DNA of 64,000 bases from Nitrosomonas sp. Nm34 (GCF_900113925.1 NZ_FORD01000010.1:1-64000); one strand, 5' to 3'. Counted from the first letter of the stretch, positions 27,159 through 35,896 are shown. Made by a program: numbers and translations. Notes: generated from the sequence alone by a model not told the origin.

Positions 27159-27216
27159 TCAGACAGACAAGCCAGTAAAGCTCAAATAAGAGTGACTCAA
27201 CGGAAGGCCAGATAAC

Positions 27217-27558
27217 ATGACAGATCTACCAAAGTGCCCTGAATGTGGTTCAGAATATACCTACAAACAGGGAAATATGTATATATGCCCGGAGTGTGCA
27301 CATGAATGGGCACAGCAAGCGATAACGGAACCTATCGATAATGAAACGATTGTTAGTGATGCGTTTGGCAATATTCTTCAAGATGGTGATACTGTCACCG
27401 CTATCAAAGATTTAAAGGTTAAAGGCTCGTCATCGGTAGTTAAAGTGGGAACCAAAGTCAAAAACATCCGCCTGGTCGAAGGCGATCATAACATTGACTG
27501 TAAAATTGATGGTATGGGTGCTATGAAGCTGAAATCAGAATTCGTGAAGAAAATATAG
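27217..27558 (+). CDS. yjdM: YjdM/PhnA family zinc-ribbon protein
   Basis: The protein has 113 residues. It opens with a zinc ribbon, CPECGS at residues 7-12 and CPECAHEW at 25-32, then the conserved body [20 protein letters not shown] and a C-terminal KSEFVKK. It matches the YjdM (once called PhnA) family over its full length. The family name came from proximity to phosphonate genes in E. coli; a phosphonoacetate hydrolase activity belongs to an unrelated PhnA, so I assign no reaction. GGAAGG lies upstream of the ATG. It is on the same strand as the endonuclease V gene, 58 bases downstream. Confidence 0.9.
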   Translation: MTDLPKCPECGSEYTYKQGNMYICPECAHEWAQQAITEPIDNETIVSDAFGNILQDGDTVTAIKDLKVKGSSSVVKVGTKVKNIRLVEGDHNIDCKIDGMGAMKLKSEFVKKI

Positions 27559-27584
27559 CTTTGGGTATTCTAATTTTTCCTTAT

Positions 27585-28316
27585 TCACTTGAACCACTGC
27601 TGCCTGATTTCCAACAATAACTCACCTAATTGCCTGGCACGTACAGGTTTGTGAGGATGATGGTGTTGTTCAAAGTGAATCAAGTTATTTTTAATTTTTA
27701 AAAAGTGAATACCGGCATCCTCCACATCATGGCGCAATTTTTCCAATGCTGCGTCGCTAGCGTCATCAGATTGAACCGGAGATTTCGTGAGGTAATAAAC
27801 AACTTGTAGCACTGCAGGCAAATCAAGGCGCATGGTATGGGAGGTGATCACAGCCAGGGCTTTCCGCAGCGCATCATGTCGCTCATGGTGATGCAGAGTG
27901 GGTGCGTCGAGCGTCCCTCGCAGCAATGCAGCGATACGATTAAGCCATGCAACAGGTGGCGATACCGTTTCGAATGCCTTCATCGGTTCATGGGCGATCT
28001 GCACGCCAAATTCATTACCATGCTGGATTTCCGCCAAAACAAGGAGCGCGAGCTCTCTTGCTAAATCATAACATGGCAATACCTCATTCAATCGTGTATC
28101 CCCTGTGGTGTATAGATCGATCAGCAAATCTGCTAGTGGTGGAGTGATTAACCACAGTGTCTGTGCCAATCGTGTCGTCGGTTGTGGTCCGCGCAGAATC
28201 TGCCAATGCGCTTCACAAAGTTCAACCAGGGCATCCTGTAATGCTTGGCGCTGCGCTTCAGGTAATTGCTTGACCAGCTCCTGAGCTTCTGTTGCGATCA
28301 GTGAAAGACTTGTCAT
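27585..28316 (-). CDS. Hypothetical helical protein next to SagB-type gene
   Basis: I do not recognise this 243-residue, largely alpha-helical cytoplasmic protein. It is rich in Leu, Ala and His, with a His cluster near the middle (LHHHERHD) and another near the C-terminus (EQHHHPHKP) that could bind metal. It lies 84 bases downstream of the SagB-type oxidoreductase on the same strand, so co-transcription is likely. The longest frame is used, and the ATG at 28316 is the first. No signal peptide or membrane segment is visible. Confidence 0.65.
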   Translation of the reverse strand: MTSLSLIATEAQELVKQLPEAQRQALQDALVELCEAHWQILRGPQPTTRLAQTLWLITPPLADLLIDLYTTGDTRLNEVLPCYDLARELALLVLAEIQHGNEFGVQIAHEPMKAFETVSPPVAWLNRIAALLRGTLDAPTLHHHERHDALRKALAVITSHTMRLDLPAVLQVVYYLTKSPVQSDDASDAALEKLRHDVEDAGIHFLKIKNNLIHFEQHHHPHKPVRARQLGELLLEIRQQWFK

Positions 28317-28400
28317 GGCAATATTTCTGCAACTGAATAGACATTACCGAATAATGAGCGTTCATTGGATGCGGTACGATAAGATTATGAGGGAAAATGA

Positions 28401-29009
28401 TTATTTCCTGCCGATCGGCATCAGGATAAGCGGCTGTTCCTGCGTCGGTAGGTCCAATACATTAGCAACCTCCTCCTCATCAAAGGCGCCGACGATCACT
28501 GTAGTTAAGTCCAGTGCATTGGCCTGTAAAAACAGGTTTTCCGCTGCATGCCCTGCTTCCATATGAACATAACGTTTACCGCGCTCTCCATATTTATGAG
28601 TAGTACGCTTATAATCGGCAGCAAATACCACGATGGCAGCCGCATTGGCCAGCCACTCCTGACCTAAGGCAGCGCTCGCCAATAAATTGCGCCGATCACC
28701 CTCTTGCATCCATACTAAACGATGCCGATCAGGATCATAACCATACACAGCTGGAGCCAGATCCTCCAACGCCCTCACGACCAGGTACAACTGCAGTGGA
28801 TACAAGGCGCCGGCTGATGGTGCAGTACGATACCCTTGCGGGTGGGTAATCCCTTGTGCTGCCCATAGTAATTGTCCAATTTCGGCTAACTTGAGTGTAG
28901 TCACTGAGTATTCACGGATGCAACGACGTTTTGCCAGTAACGCCTCAAGAGAGGTTGAGCCAGTTAAACTAGGCTTGGGTAAGGCAATTGTTTCACTTTG
29001 TTGTGCCAT
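28401..29009 (-). CDS. SagB/ThcOx-type nitroreductase-fold oxidoreductase
   Basis: This 202-residue FMN-dependent nitroreductase-like protein has the SagB-type pattern RRCIREYSVTTLKLAEIGQL, then APSAGALYPLQLYLVV near residue 68 and a C-terminal DLPTQEQPLILMPIGRK. In peptide-toxin clusters such enzymes oxidise azolines to azoles; stand-alone homologues like this one have unknown substrates. No cyclodehydratase (YcaO) or precursor peptide is in the neighbourhood. The start at 29009 is set by AGGAGG just upstream, and the longer frame is not needed. It shares strand with DUF819 and 2-hydroxyacid dehydrogenase genes upstream. Confidence 0.83.
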   Translation of the reverse strand: MAQQSETIALPKPSLTGSTSLEALLAKRRCIREYSVTTLKLAEIGQLLWAAQGITHPQGYRTAPSAGALYPLQLYLVVRALEDLAPAVYGYDPDRHRLVWMQEGDRRNLLASAALGQEWLANAAAIVVFAADYKRTTHKYGERGKRYVHMEAGHAAENLFLQANALDLTTVIVGAFDEEEVANVLDLPTQEQPLILMPIGRK

Positions 29010-29192
29010 AGCGCCTCCTGTTATATGGCAGATTAACAATAGCAATCAATATGACCGTAGCAGCCTATGATTAATTCCTAACCTTAATCTTATTTAACTG
29101 ATCTAACCACATTATGAGGAGAGCGTGCCGGAATAGCATTTACAATAGTAACGTTCGGCCTGAGCCAGCCGAAGGGCAGTATCAGTTTTTCC

Positions 29193-29294
29193 TTCCATTT
29201 CCAAATCAAATATAACGCGAAGGCGAGCTGCAGACAGGGCCAATAATACAGCAAGGTGAAACTGACCAAACCAGGTTTGATTTGGAAATAGAAT
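29193..29294 (-). repeat. Roughly 100-bp palindromic repeat, copy F (inverted orientation)
   Basis: Ends are TTCCATTTCCAAATC and GATTTGGAAATAGAA. The interior holds ACGCGAAGGCGAGCTGCAGA, then CAATAATACAGCAAGGTGAA and CTGACCAAACC. It has the same orientation as copy A. Its right end touches the stop codon of the DUF819 gene, so it forms the 3' flank of that gene. Confidence 0.85.
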
Positions 29295-30451
29295 TAACTC
29301 ACAATCCAAGACCAGAATTGATATACCGCAGTACCGGCAAAGGTTCCTAATGCATAACCCAAAACCCCTACCAGCACGCCAGGGGTGATCAGATCGCGCC
29401 ATTCTTTGGCGGCGGCTAAGGCGGGCGCAGTGGTTGCACCGAGCACTGCCGCATTGGAAGCGGTAACCAGTTCTGGTAATGAAAATCCGAGCAGCTTGCC
29501 GAAGCCGAAAGTGATCAACGCATGTACGATCAGAAGAATGGCTACTAACAGGATCAGCAGCGGTGCAATTTGAATCATGGCCAAAACATTGGCGCCTGCA
29601 GCGATGGTTGCGAAGAATATCAACGACAAAAGCATGCCCAGTTCAAAGTCACCATGCAGCCGTGCCATTTGCTTGGGAAATAAGGTGGCAAGCATGACAG
29701 CCAGCAGCGTGATCATTGCGTAACGCCAGTCTGGAATTGCTAACCGGCTCGTTAACGCATCCCCAGTGGCCACAACCAGCAGTGCAAGCGTTAGAGACAT
29801 AGCCAAAGTCAATGGAGTAGGGTGCCCCAGCTCGAGCTCTGAATTTGCGATATGGTGAGTGCGGGGAGTGTAGCGTCGCGCAAGCCAGCGCCAACTTGGC
29901 AGCACCGCCAGCATGGCCAGGTACAACGCACTGAACAGATTATCCGTAGCCGTGGCCGATGAGAAAAATGAGGCATCTTCACGCAGCCGAGTGATTTCCC
30001 CCAAGGCTGCGTAATTGACTGAACCGCCGATGTAGGTGGAAGTAAACAGCCCAGCAATCGCAGGCTCACGCAAAGCAGCATCAATTGCCGCTCCTGTTCC
30101 GAGTGAGGACAGATCGAGCAACAGTACAGCCACGATTGCACCGCTGATAGTGCCGAAGCACGCTAGCAAAAACGCCATCGTCATGCGCGTCATTTCAAAA
30201 AAGAGCCGCCTGAGATCAGCCTTGAACAGAAAGAGCGGAATCAGCACAGGCACAAAATAGGCAAAGACAAAATCGTAAGCAGGAGCCGTATGGGGAATGA
30301 TATTCACATTCGCTGCGATGATAGCAGCGAGTATCGCGATGACAGCGCTGGTTAGCAGCGCGCCCACACGGGTTTTTTCCGCAAGTAGCGCGAGCGTGGC
30401 AATGGCAAACAGCGCGGCCATGATCGCAAAGTGATTATCAGCTGGAATCAA
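29294..30451 (-). CDS. DUF819 family integral membrane protein
   Basis: This 385-residue protein has about ten hydrophobic segments and the DUF819 (YjcL-like) pattern: an N-terminal MIPADNHFAI, then NIIPHTAPAYDFVFAYFVPV and IPLFLFKADLRRLF near 75-85. Later GSVNYAAL and a C-terminal ASNAAVLGATTAPALA follow. It is likely an inner-membrane transporter of unknown substrate. The start is TTG at 30451, preferred because MIPADNHFAI is conserved in the family as I recall it; an ATG at 30421 would remove it. The 2-hydroxyacid dehydrogenase lies 53 bases upstream on the same strand. Confidence 0.85.
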   Translation of the reverse strand: MIPADNHFAIMAALFAIATLALLAEKTRVGALLTSAVIAILAAIIAANVNIIPHTAPAYDFVFAYFVPVLIPLFLFKADLRRLFFEMTRMTMAFLLACFGTISGAIVAVLLLDLSSLGTGAAIDAALREPAIAGLFTSTYIGGSVNYAALGEITRLREDASFFSSATATDNLFSALYLAMLAVLPSWRWLARRYTPRTHHIANSELELGHPTPLTLAMSLTLALLVVATGDALTSRLAIPDWRYAMITLLAVMLATLFPKQMARLHGDFELGMLLSLIFFATIAAGANVLAMIQIAPLLILLVAILLIVHALITFGFGKLLGFSLPELVTASNAAVLGATTAPALAAAKEWRDLITPGVLVGVLGYALGTFAGTAVYQFWSWIVS

Positions 30452-30504
30452 GGAAATAAGCTTACTCCCATCAGATAAGGTTGAATTTATCCTTGAGAAA
30501 TAAG

Positions 30505-31491
30505 CTATTGATCATGCCTATGGCGTGAGGTTAATGCATCCTTGATCTGATTAAATGGTTTATTCTGGAAAAAATTATGAATATTGTCTGCAATCTGATC
30601 GAGCAAACGCTGTCGGGATTCTCTGCTGGCCCAGGCAATGTGCGGGGTAATAATCAAATTGGGCTGCGGGTACTCCAATAATAAATTGCCTGCAACAGGC
30701 GGTTCATTTTGCAAAACATCAGTGGCTGCACCAGCAATGCGGCCAGAAGACAGGCTTGCTAGTAAATCGGCTTCGTTCACTAAGCCACCGCGTGCCGTAT
30801 TAATGAGATAGGCGGATGGCTTCATCAGCTCAAATTCTCTCTGACTGATCAGATTGCGTGTTGCGTCTGAAAGCGGACAGTGAAGGGTAATAAAATCTGA
30901 TTGACTGATCACTTCATCAAATGCCGTACGCCCTGGGCGGGCAGGCTGGCCCTTATGCTCAGCAATCAACAGTTGCATGCCAAATGCCTGGGCTATTTCT
31001 GCTACTGCTTTTCCTAGCATACCATAGCCGATTATCCCGAGCGTTTTGCCTGACAGCTCTTCAATACCGAAATCAAGCGGACAGAAATAGGTGCTTTTCT
31101 GCCAATCTCCATTCTTGACCAAATGCTGATACTCAATAAAACGGCGTGAAAGATTGAGTATGAGCATGAAAACATGCTCTACCACAGAAGGTGTGGCATA
31201 GTCGCGTACATTACAAACAGGAATATTGTAATCAGACGCGGCTGTGAGATCGATATTGTTATAACCGGTAGCGGCAATGCAGACCAATTTCAAGCGGTTT
31301 GCAGATGATAATGCAGCACGGTCCAGCAGGGCTTTATTGATGACAACGACTTCCGCATCCTTGACTCTCTCAATAGCTTGTTCTGTGGCGGTATCTTCAT
31401 AATAATGCCACGGAGAAATGGCCTGTTCCAGCTTTGTACAATCGATATCACCACGGGTGACGGAACCGAAATCAAGAAAAACTGCGCGCAT
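30505..31491 (-). CDS. D-2-hydroxyacid dehydrogenase, NAD(P)-dependent
   Basis: This 328-residue enzyme has the D-isomer 2-hydroxyacid dehydrogenase fold. The cofactor motif is GIIGYGMLGKAVAE near 149-162. The catalytic Arg is in NTARGGLVNEADL near 236, the Glu in TDVLQNEPP near 263 and the His in ITPHIAWAS near 283. It resembles glycerate dehydrogenase or hydroxypyruvate reductase in length and motifs, but the substrate cannot be fixed. It is the first gene of a same-strand run with DUF819, SagB-type and hypothetical genes. Confidence 0.88.
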   Translation of the reverse strand: MRAVFLDFGSVTRGDIDCTKLEQAISPWHYYEDTATEQAIERVKDAEVVVINKALLDRAALSSANRLKLVCIAATGYNNIDLTAASDYNIPVCNVRDYATPSVVEHVFMLILNLSRRFIEYQHLVKNGDWQKSTYFCPLDFGIEELSGKTLGIIGYGMLGKAVAEIAQAFGMQLLIAEHKGQPARPGRTAFDEVISQSDFITLHCPLSDATRNLISQREFELMKPSAYLINTARGGLVNEADLLASLSSGRIAGAATDVLQNEPPVAGNLLLEYPQPNLIITPHIAWASRESRQRLLDQIADNIHNFFQNKPFNQIKDALTSRHRHDQ

Positions 31492-31878
31492 GTGATTGCC
31501 TTTGGTGAAGATAGAAGTAATTCATACTGTGATTGGGATGTATTGAAAACCTGGAATGTTGTCAAAAACCTTGAGAGAGTAGGAGAATGACAAGTATACG
31601 GAATAATTCACTTTGATCCTCGCTAAATTCGCATCATTTAAATGGTTGCTTTCTGCCAAAATCATCCACTCAATTTCTCTCAGTAAATCTACTATATCTA
31701 GCCAAATAATATGAGACAGCTAATACTTTCATGATCTGCAGAGCTGCACAACACTTCATTTGGTATGATATAAAGCTAGTTAATATGACAAGCGTAACAA
31801 TTTTCTGCTATTAATTCCAAAAGCATGGAAGATATACTTAAACTATATAATTACTTTTTATAGGTCTGGATATATTGC
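31492..31878. other. Intergenic upstream of the cassette gene
   Basis: AT-rich gap between divergent genes. I looked for an attI site, an integrase fragment or a third attC site and found none that is convincing. Nothing else is supported; promoters for both flanking genes should lie here. Confidence 0.4.
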
Positions 31879-32913
31879 ATGCGCGCATTAGAGACAAAAG
31901 AAGAAAATTCACGAGCCGTAAGAAATTTTCGCGAACGATTGCAGGAGGTTGCTTCCAACTTGGAGGATATGGTATGGGGATTTCCTAATGGGGAGAGAGC
32001 TACCTATCCTACCTACTCAATCAATACGCATCTAGGTGAAATTCAAATTGGTGTTCCTGAATCTTGGGATACGCGAGTTCCTCACCTAATCCGGTTTACG
32101 AGAGAGCAAGGTCCCCCATCGCCAGATGTTGAGATAAATATCCCAATAGAGCATGATCGGAAGGTTTCCGGTTTATATGTCCAGTCAGGCAACGAATACT
32201 GGCTCTGCTCACGCGGCTCGTTCACTTCGTTCAGAGGTCAAATCAAACGCGAATTTACATTTACTCACTTTGATAAGTGGCTCGTTCAAATAAGCGATAT
32301 GGGTAAGCTTGCCAGTGTTATTCCAGTTTGTTCACTCGCTTCTTCTACAATCGCAAACAATATAGCGACATTTGTAGCAGCCGTACAAGAACTAAAGCAA
32401 GCACATAAAGAGATTGAAGAACAGCCGGAAATTGTTGTGTCTAGCTCGTCGTTAACCTCTATTTATAATTGGGGAAAGGGGGCAGAGTTTGAAGGCAAGA
32501 AGACGGCAGGAGGTGGACCAAAAAATGAGTATGAATATCTACACGGGCCATTGTGCAACCAGTTAATGGTGTTCCTTGGAAAGGCTATTGCCTCGAACAA
32601 ATCCGTATTTGTCACCAACAATGTACACGTTGATGTAGCCATAGTTGATAAAGTTACGCAGCGCGCGAACGCGATTTTTGAAGTTAAAACATCGGCTCTT
32701 CCATCAGCTCAGGTGTATTCTGCGGTAGGGCAAATTTATTACTACAAATATCGGTATGGGCACTCAGAGACCAAGCTCTATCTGGTGTTACCTTCGAGTT
32801 GTAAATCAACTGATACTCAATATTTTATTGAGTCACTGGGTATCGCTGTTATTTATGGAGAATCGGGGGTATTCAATCTCCCAAATGGTGAAAGTTTTGC
32901 CGTCAGCGTATAA
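31879..32913 (+). CDS. Cassette-borne PD-(D/E)XK nuclease-like protein
   Basis: No named family is recognised for the full 344 residues. The C-terminal third has the PD-(D/E)XK pattern: Asp252 in HVDVAIVD, then FEVK with Glu268-Val-Lys270, then a helix with Gln285 in VGQIYYYKY, the Q-x-x-x-Y element common in such folds. The N-terminal half is mixed alpha/beta with no visible motif. The stop codon at 32911-32913 lies inside the attC-like site, as is typical of integron gene cassettes. Nuclease activity (a restriction- or defence-like role) is inferred from motifs only. The upstream cassette boundary is not identified. Confidence 0.65.
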   Translation: MRALETKEENSRAVRNFRERLQEVASNLEDMVWGFPNGERATYPTYSINTHLGEIQIGVPESWDTRVPHLIRFTREQGPPSPDVEINIPIEHDRKVSGLYVQSGNEYWLCSRGSFTSFRGQIKREFTFTHFDKWLVQISDMGKLASVIPVCSLASSTIANNIATFVAAVQELKQAHKEIEEQPEIVVSSSSLTSIYNWGKGAEFEGKKTAGGGPKNEYEYLHGPLCNQLMVFLGKAIASNKSVFVTNNVHVDVAIVDKVTQRANAIFEVKTSALPSAQVYSAVGQIYYYKYRYGHSETKLYLVLPSSCKSTDTQYFIESLGIAVIYGESGVFNLPNGESFAVSV

Positions 32914-32972
32914 CCCTGTGCTCAACCGGAGCTGCGTGAAAGCCACGCAGTCCGGTTAGCTCCACGTTATGT
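32909..32972 (+). other. attC-like integron recombination site 1
   Basis: The outer arms TATAAC at the left and GTTATG at the right are inverted complements, as in R'' and R' boxes. Inner arms CTCAACCGGAGCTGCGTG and CACGCAGTCCGGTTAG pair with one or two unpaired bases, giving the imperfect hairpin typical of attC, including the TTAG...CGTTATG pattern familiar from Vibrio repeats. The loop between the inner arms is short. The stop codon of the preceding gene overlaps the left box. Confidence 0.75.
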
Positions 32973-32993
32973 TTTTCGATTAAGCCTGTTTCC

Positions 32994-33579
32994 ATGACTA
33001 AGAACGCATTTCTTACGCATCTTGAATTCATTTTTAGCATGCCGCTCTATACAGAGACAATTTTCGAGGGCGAGCAGGCCCGGAAAATTGTTGACCTTCT
33101 GTATTTTGGTGGTACTTACGACAGCTTCTGCACCAGTGCAGACGTGAATCGGCATTCCAGGTCGCAGACCCACAAGGACTGCCCGAGTTTATGCTAAATG
33201 CACCCGGCACAATGTCCATAGTAAGGATTTCCTGTTCTTTATCGATCAACGGCTTGTGGCAGATGAAAACAGCAAACACTGTACAGAGTCAATAATTTAC
33301 AAAGTAAGCCGGTAACCTTCGAACGGCGACCAACATAGAAATATTGCACTCCTGGAAAAACACTTGCCTTCGTTCCTGGTTAAACATCCGGAGATGTATT
33401 CCTTGCTCAGCAAGGGAAGCCATGAGCTTTCGGAAGAAGATGGGCTTTCATATTTTAAAATGCTACGGATTGGAATCGAACTCATCCTCGATGAGAAGCT
33501 GGAACGCAAGGAGCGCGATAGAAAGATTCGTGGTGCAAAGGCTGCACTTGCAAAGGTCATTGGTGAAACCAAGGCATAA
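32994..33579 (+). pseudogene. Frameshifted gene of the second cassette
   Basis: An ATG at 32994 opens MTKNAFLTHLEFIFSMPLYT, running to a stop at 33197. A second frame reads CTRHNVHSKDFLFFIDQRLV from about 33201 to a TAA at 33313. The same frame then continues IALLEKHLPSFLVKHPEMYS and LILDEKLERKERDRKIRGA, ending at TAA 33577-33579 inside the second attC. Joined, this is one protein of about 195 residues, possibly with a Cys-rich zinc site in its N-terminal half (FCTS..., CTR). At least one frameshift and one in-frame stop are needed, so I call it a pseudogene. The last 70 codons alone could be translated from a TTG at 33364. Confidence 0.5.
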
Positions 33580-33639
33580 CCCGGCAATGGAGCGGATCTG
33601 CACGAAAAGCTGTGCAAGCTGCTCACTTTAACGTTATAC
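33575..33639 (+). other. attC-like integron recombination site 2
   Basis: The outer arms GCATAAC and GTTATAC are inverted complements. An inner stem pairs GAGC...TGCAC with GTGCA...GCTC across a GAAAAGCT loop, with unpaired bases on one side. At 65 bp it is about the same length as site 1, with similar arm spacing but little identity in the middle, as is normal between attC sites. It overlaps the stop codon at 33577-33579. Confidence 0.65.
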
Positions 33640-33648
33640 AATGTACTT

Positions 33649-33701
33649 TAAATAAATAAGGTAATCCCCCGGCATAGCCGGGGGATTACCTTATTTATTT
33701 A
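33649..33701. terminator. Perfect hairpin, bidirectional terminator
   Basis: A perfect inverted repeat has arms of 24 bases at 33650-33673 and 33677-33700, a three-base loop ATA and one further T-A pair outside. The core CCCCCGGC/GCCGGGGG is followed by an A/T-rich outer stem. It separates the cassette pair from the minus-strand fhs gene, which it can terminate from the other side. Confidence 0.85.
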
Positions 33702-33795
33702 GGAAGTAATTTTAACCAATTACTGTTTGGCAACATGCACCTCTGAGATTGAGAGAAAAGCTTTTTCAGGAATGCACAACAAGACAGGGCAGCGG

Positions 33796-35421
33796 TCAAA
33801 TTCCCACAATCTCCCCATCATCAGACAAATCAATTCGATGTGCAGCCGGATCATGCGGTAACCCAGGCATAGTGACAATGTCACCGGTCAGTACCAGTAG
33901 GTAACCGGCGCCGGCAGCGATGCGCACTGATTCAATTGGCAATGTGAATTTACTAAGATGACTCCCTAAAGTTGGGTCGCCGCTCAATGACAAATGATTC
34001 TTGGCGATACAGATGGGGAGTTGATCGTAACCAAGTGAGCGAACCCGCTCAAGATCCTTTCTTGCAGTGCGACTGAGCTCGATATGGCTAGCGCCATAGA
34101 TAGTGCGAGCGACGGCGGCGATCTTCTCTTCAGGAGGAGAATCCAAATCATAAAGATAACGTACAGGCGGTGTCGGCTGAGCGGCGGCAGCAATGACTGC
34201 ATGCGCTAACGCTTCAGACCCAGCGCCTCCATCGGTATAACCGCTAAAGAGGGCGGCAGTGAGTCCAAGCTGGGTACACCCTTTTTCGATGGTAGCCAGT
34301 TCTTGCTGGGTGTCACCTTCAAAGCAATTGATGGCAATGACCGGCTCAAAGCCAAAGGCGCGTACGCTATGAACATGATGCTCCAGGTGTGCCAAGCCCC
34401 GTTCGATTTCCTGGATGGGGCCGGGGGAGGCCGGGTCACCGCCACCATGGATTCTTAAAGCGCGGGCAGTCACTACCAGGACGACTACACTGGGCCATAG
34501 GCCAGAGCTGCGGCATTTTATGTCAAAAAATTTCTCGGCACCCAGGTCAAAACCAAAACCCGCTTCTGTCACGGCAAAATCCGCGCAGAAGGCGGCGGTC
34601 CTGGTAGCGATCGCGCTATTACAGCCATGGGCAATATTGCCAAATGGCCCGCCATGCACAAAAGCGGGCACGCCTTCGGTGGATTGCACCAGATTCGGCA
34701 ATATCGCATCCTGCAGCAGAGCTGCCATTGCGCCTGTTGCCTCAAGGCTCTGGGCTGTGACCGCATTGCCCACGCGATCAAATCCAACCAGAATACGCCC
34801 CAGACGAGCCTTTAGATCAGCGAGATCTTCAGATAAGCAGAGGATGGCCATGACTTCTGAAGCTGCGGTGATGTCAAAGCCGGTCTCGCGCGGGACACCA
34901 TTAAGGCGTCCACCTAGTCCAATCACGGTCTGACGCAGGGCGCGGTCATTCACATCCAGCACACGGCGCCAAAAAACCTGGCGGTGCTCCAGATCGAGTT
35001 CGCTGCGAAAATGGATAGCGTTGTCCAGTAAGGCAGCCAGCAGATTATGTGCGGCGCCGATGGCATGCAAATCCCCCGTGAAATGCATATTGATGCGTGT
35101 TGAAGGCTCGAGCTGGCAACGGCCACCACCGGTACCGCCTCCCTTGACGCCAAAGATAGGCCCCAGCGAGGGTTCGCGTAAGGCAAGTGCTGCACGCTGA
35201 CCGATGCGCGCAAGACCTTGTGCCAGACCGATTGAAACAGTAGTTTTTCCTTCACCACTACGAGTGGGATTAATCGCTGAAACCAGGATGATTTTTCCCT
35301 TTGGCTTAGCTTCTTTCTTTGGTAAGGCATTTAACCGAAGTTTTGCCATATGCTCGCCATAGCACATCAGTACATTTGGGTGAAGATCAAGTGCTGCGGC
35401 GATGTCCAGTATGGGGCGCAT
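33796..35421 (-). CDS. fhs: Formate--tetrahydrofolate ligase
   Basis: This 541-residue enzyme activates formate on tetrahydrofolate at the cost of ATP, feeding one-carbon metabolism. Sequence support: VSAINPTRSGEGKTTVSIGL P-loop near 48-67, then REPSLGPIFGVKGGGTGGGR near 82-101, NMHFTGDLHAIGAAHNLLAA near 109, and the C-terminal DIVTMPGLPHDPAAHRIDL. Length is normal. I use the ATG at 35421; a TTG at 35439 adds six residues and has no better ribosome site. It is monocistronic as far as the sequence shows, ending at the strong hairpin to its left. Confidence 0.93.
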   Translation of the reverse strand: MRPILDIAAALDLHPNVLMCYGEHMAKLRLNALPKKEAKPKGKIILVSAINPTRSGEGKTTVSIGLAQGLARIGQRAALALREPSLGPIFGVKGGGTGGGRCQLEPSTRINMHFTGDLHAIGAAHNLLAALLDNAIHFRSELDLEHRQVFWRRVLDVNDRALRQTVIGLGGRLNGVPRETGFDITAASEVMAILCLSEDLADLKARLGRILVGFDRVGNAVTAQSLEATGAMAALLQDAILPNLVQSTEGVPAFVHGGPFGNIAHGCNSAIATRTAAFCADFAVTEAGFGFDLGAEKFFDIKCRSSGLWPSVVVLVVTARALRIHGGGDPASPGPIQEIERGLAHLEHHVHSVRAFGFEPVIAINCFEGDTQQELATIEKGCTQLGLTAALFSGYTDGGAGSEALAHAVIAAAAQPTPPVRYLYDLDSPPEEKIAAVARTIYGASHIELSRTARKDLERVRSLGYDQLPICIAKNHLSLSGDPTLGSHLSKFTLPIESVRIAAGAGYLLVLTGDIVTMPGLPHDPAAHRIDLSDDGEIVGI

Positions 35422-35896
35422 TATAAAAACTTCTGGCAAAGAGAATAAGTATATGTGAGCGCTTTAATATATGAGATATCCAGCATTTTACGGTTCCATT
35501 GCATTATAAAGTCTCAGTGTGCGCGCTGCAAAATTTAAAAAAAGAATTAATTCTAACATTCGAAGTTATATGCATTTGCATTATGGGTTACTTATTTGTA
35601 ATTTTTTAATCTCATAAAACAAGGAGAATGAATCGAGCTGTTGTTTCTGTCTGTCAGATCAGAAAAATCAAGTTAGGCAATAAAAATCCTCAGCTCCAGT
35701 TTTATTATTTTCTGATAGAAAGTAATCAAGAATAAAGAGAGCACCAGCATAACTCAATCTTTCCTGGCGTACTTGTGTTCACTCACAAATCTGTTAGAGG
35801 AGGGTATAAGCCAGGTTGCTTTTCAAGATTTTGTGTTATGCAAGATAGCTCCTGAATTTATTTTCAGAAAAATAAGCGATAAATATTATTTACACT

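Noticed and set aside
29154..29173. TTCGGC/GCCGAA hairpin between SagB-type and DUF819 genes
   Set aside because: Short stem, eight-base loop and no T-run on either side. Not a convincing terminator.
29112..29402. Minus-strand frame overlapping the DUF819 end
   Set aside because: It runs through repeat copy F and the DUF819 coding end in another frame. No support beyond being open.
31492..31878. Possible attI site or integrase fragment upstream of cassette 1
   Set aside because: No core GTTRRRY-type pair with the expected spacing and no integrase-like translation found.
33034..33279. Minus-strand frame of 81 codons in cassette 2
   Set aside because: Cassette genes face their attC site on the plus strand and the plus-strand fragments look more protein-like. 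Treated as a shadow.
32909..33639. Two similar hairpins as a possible CRISPR or REP pair
   Set aside because: Their arms are alike but their middles differ, and each overlaps a stop codon, which fits attC sites rather than CRISPR or REP repeats.
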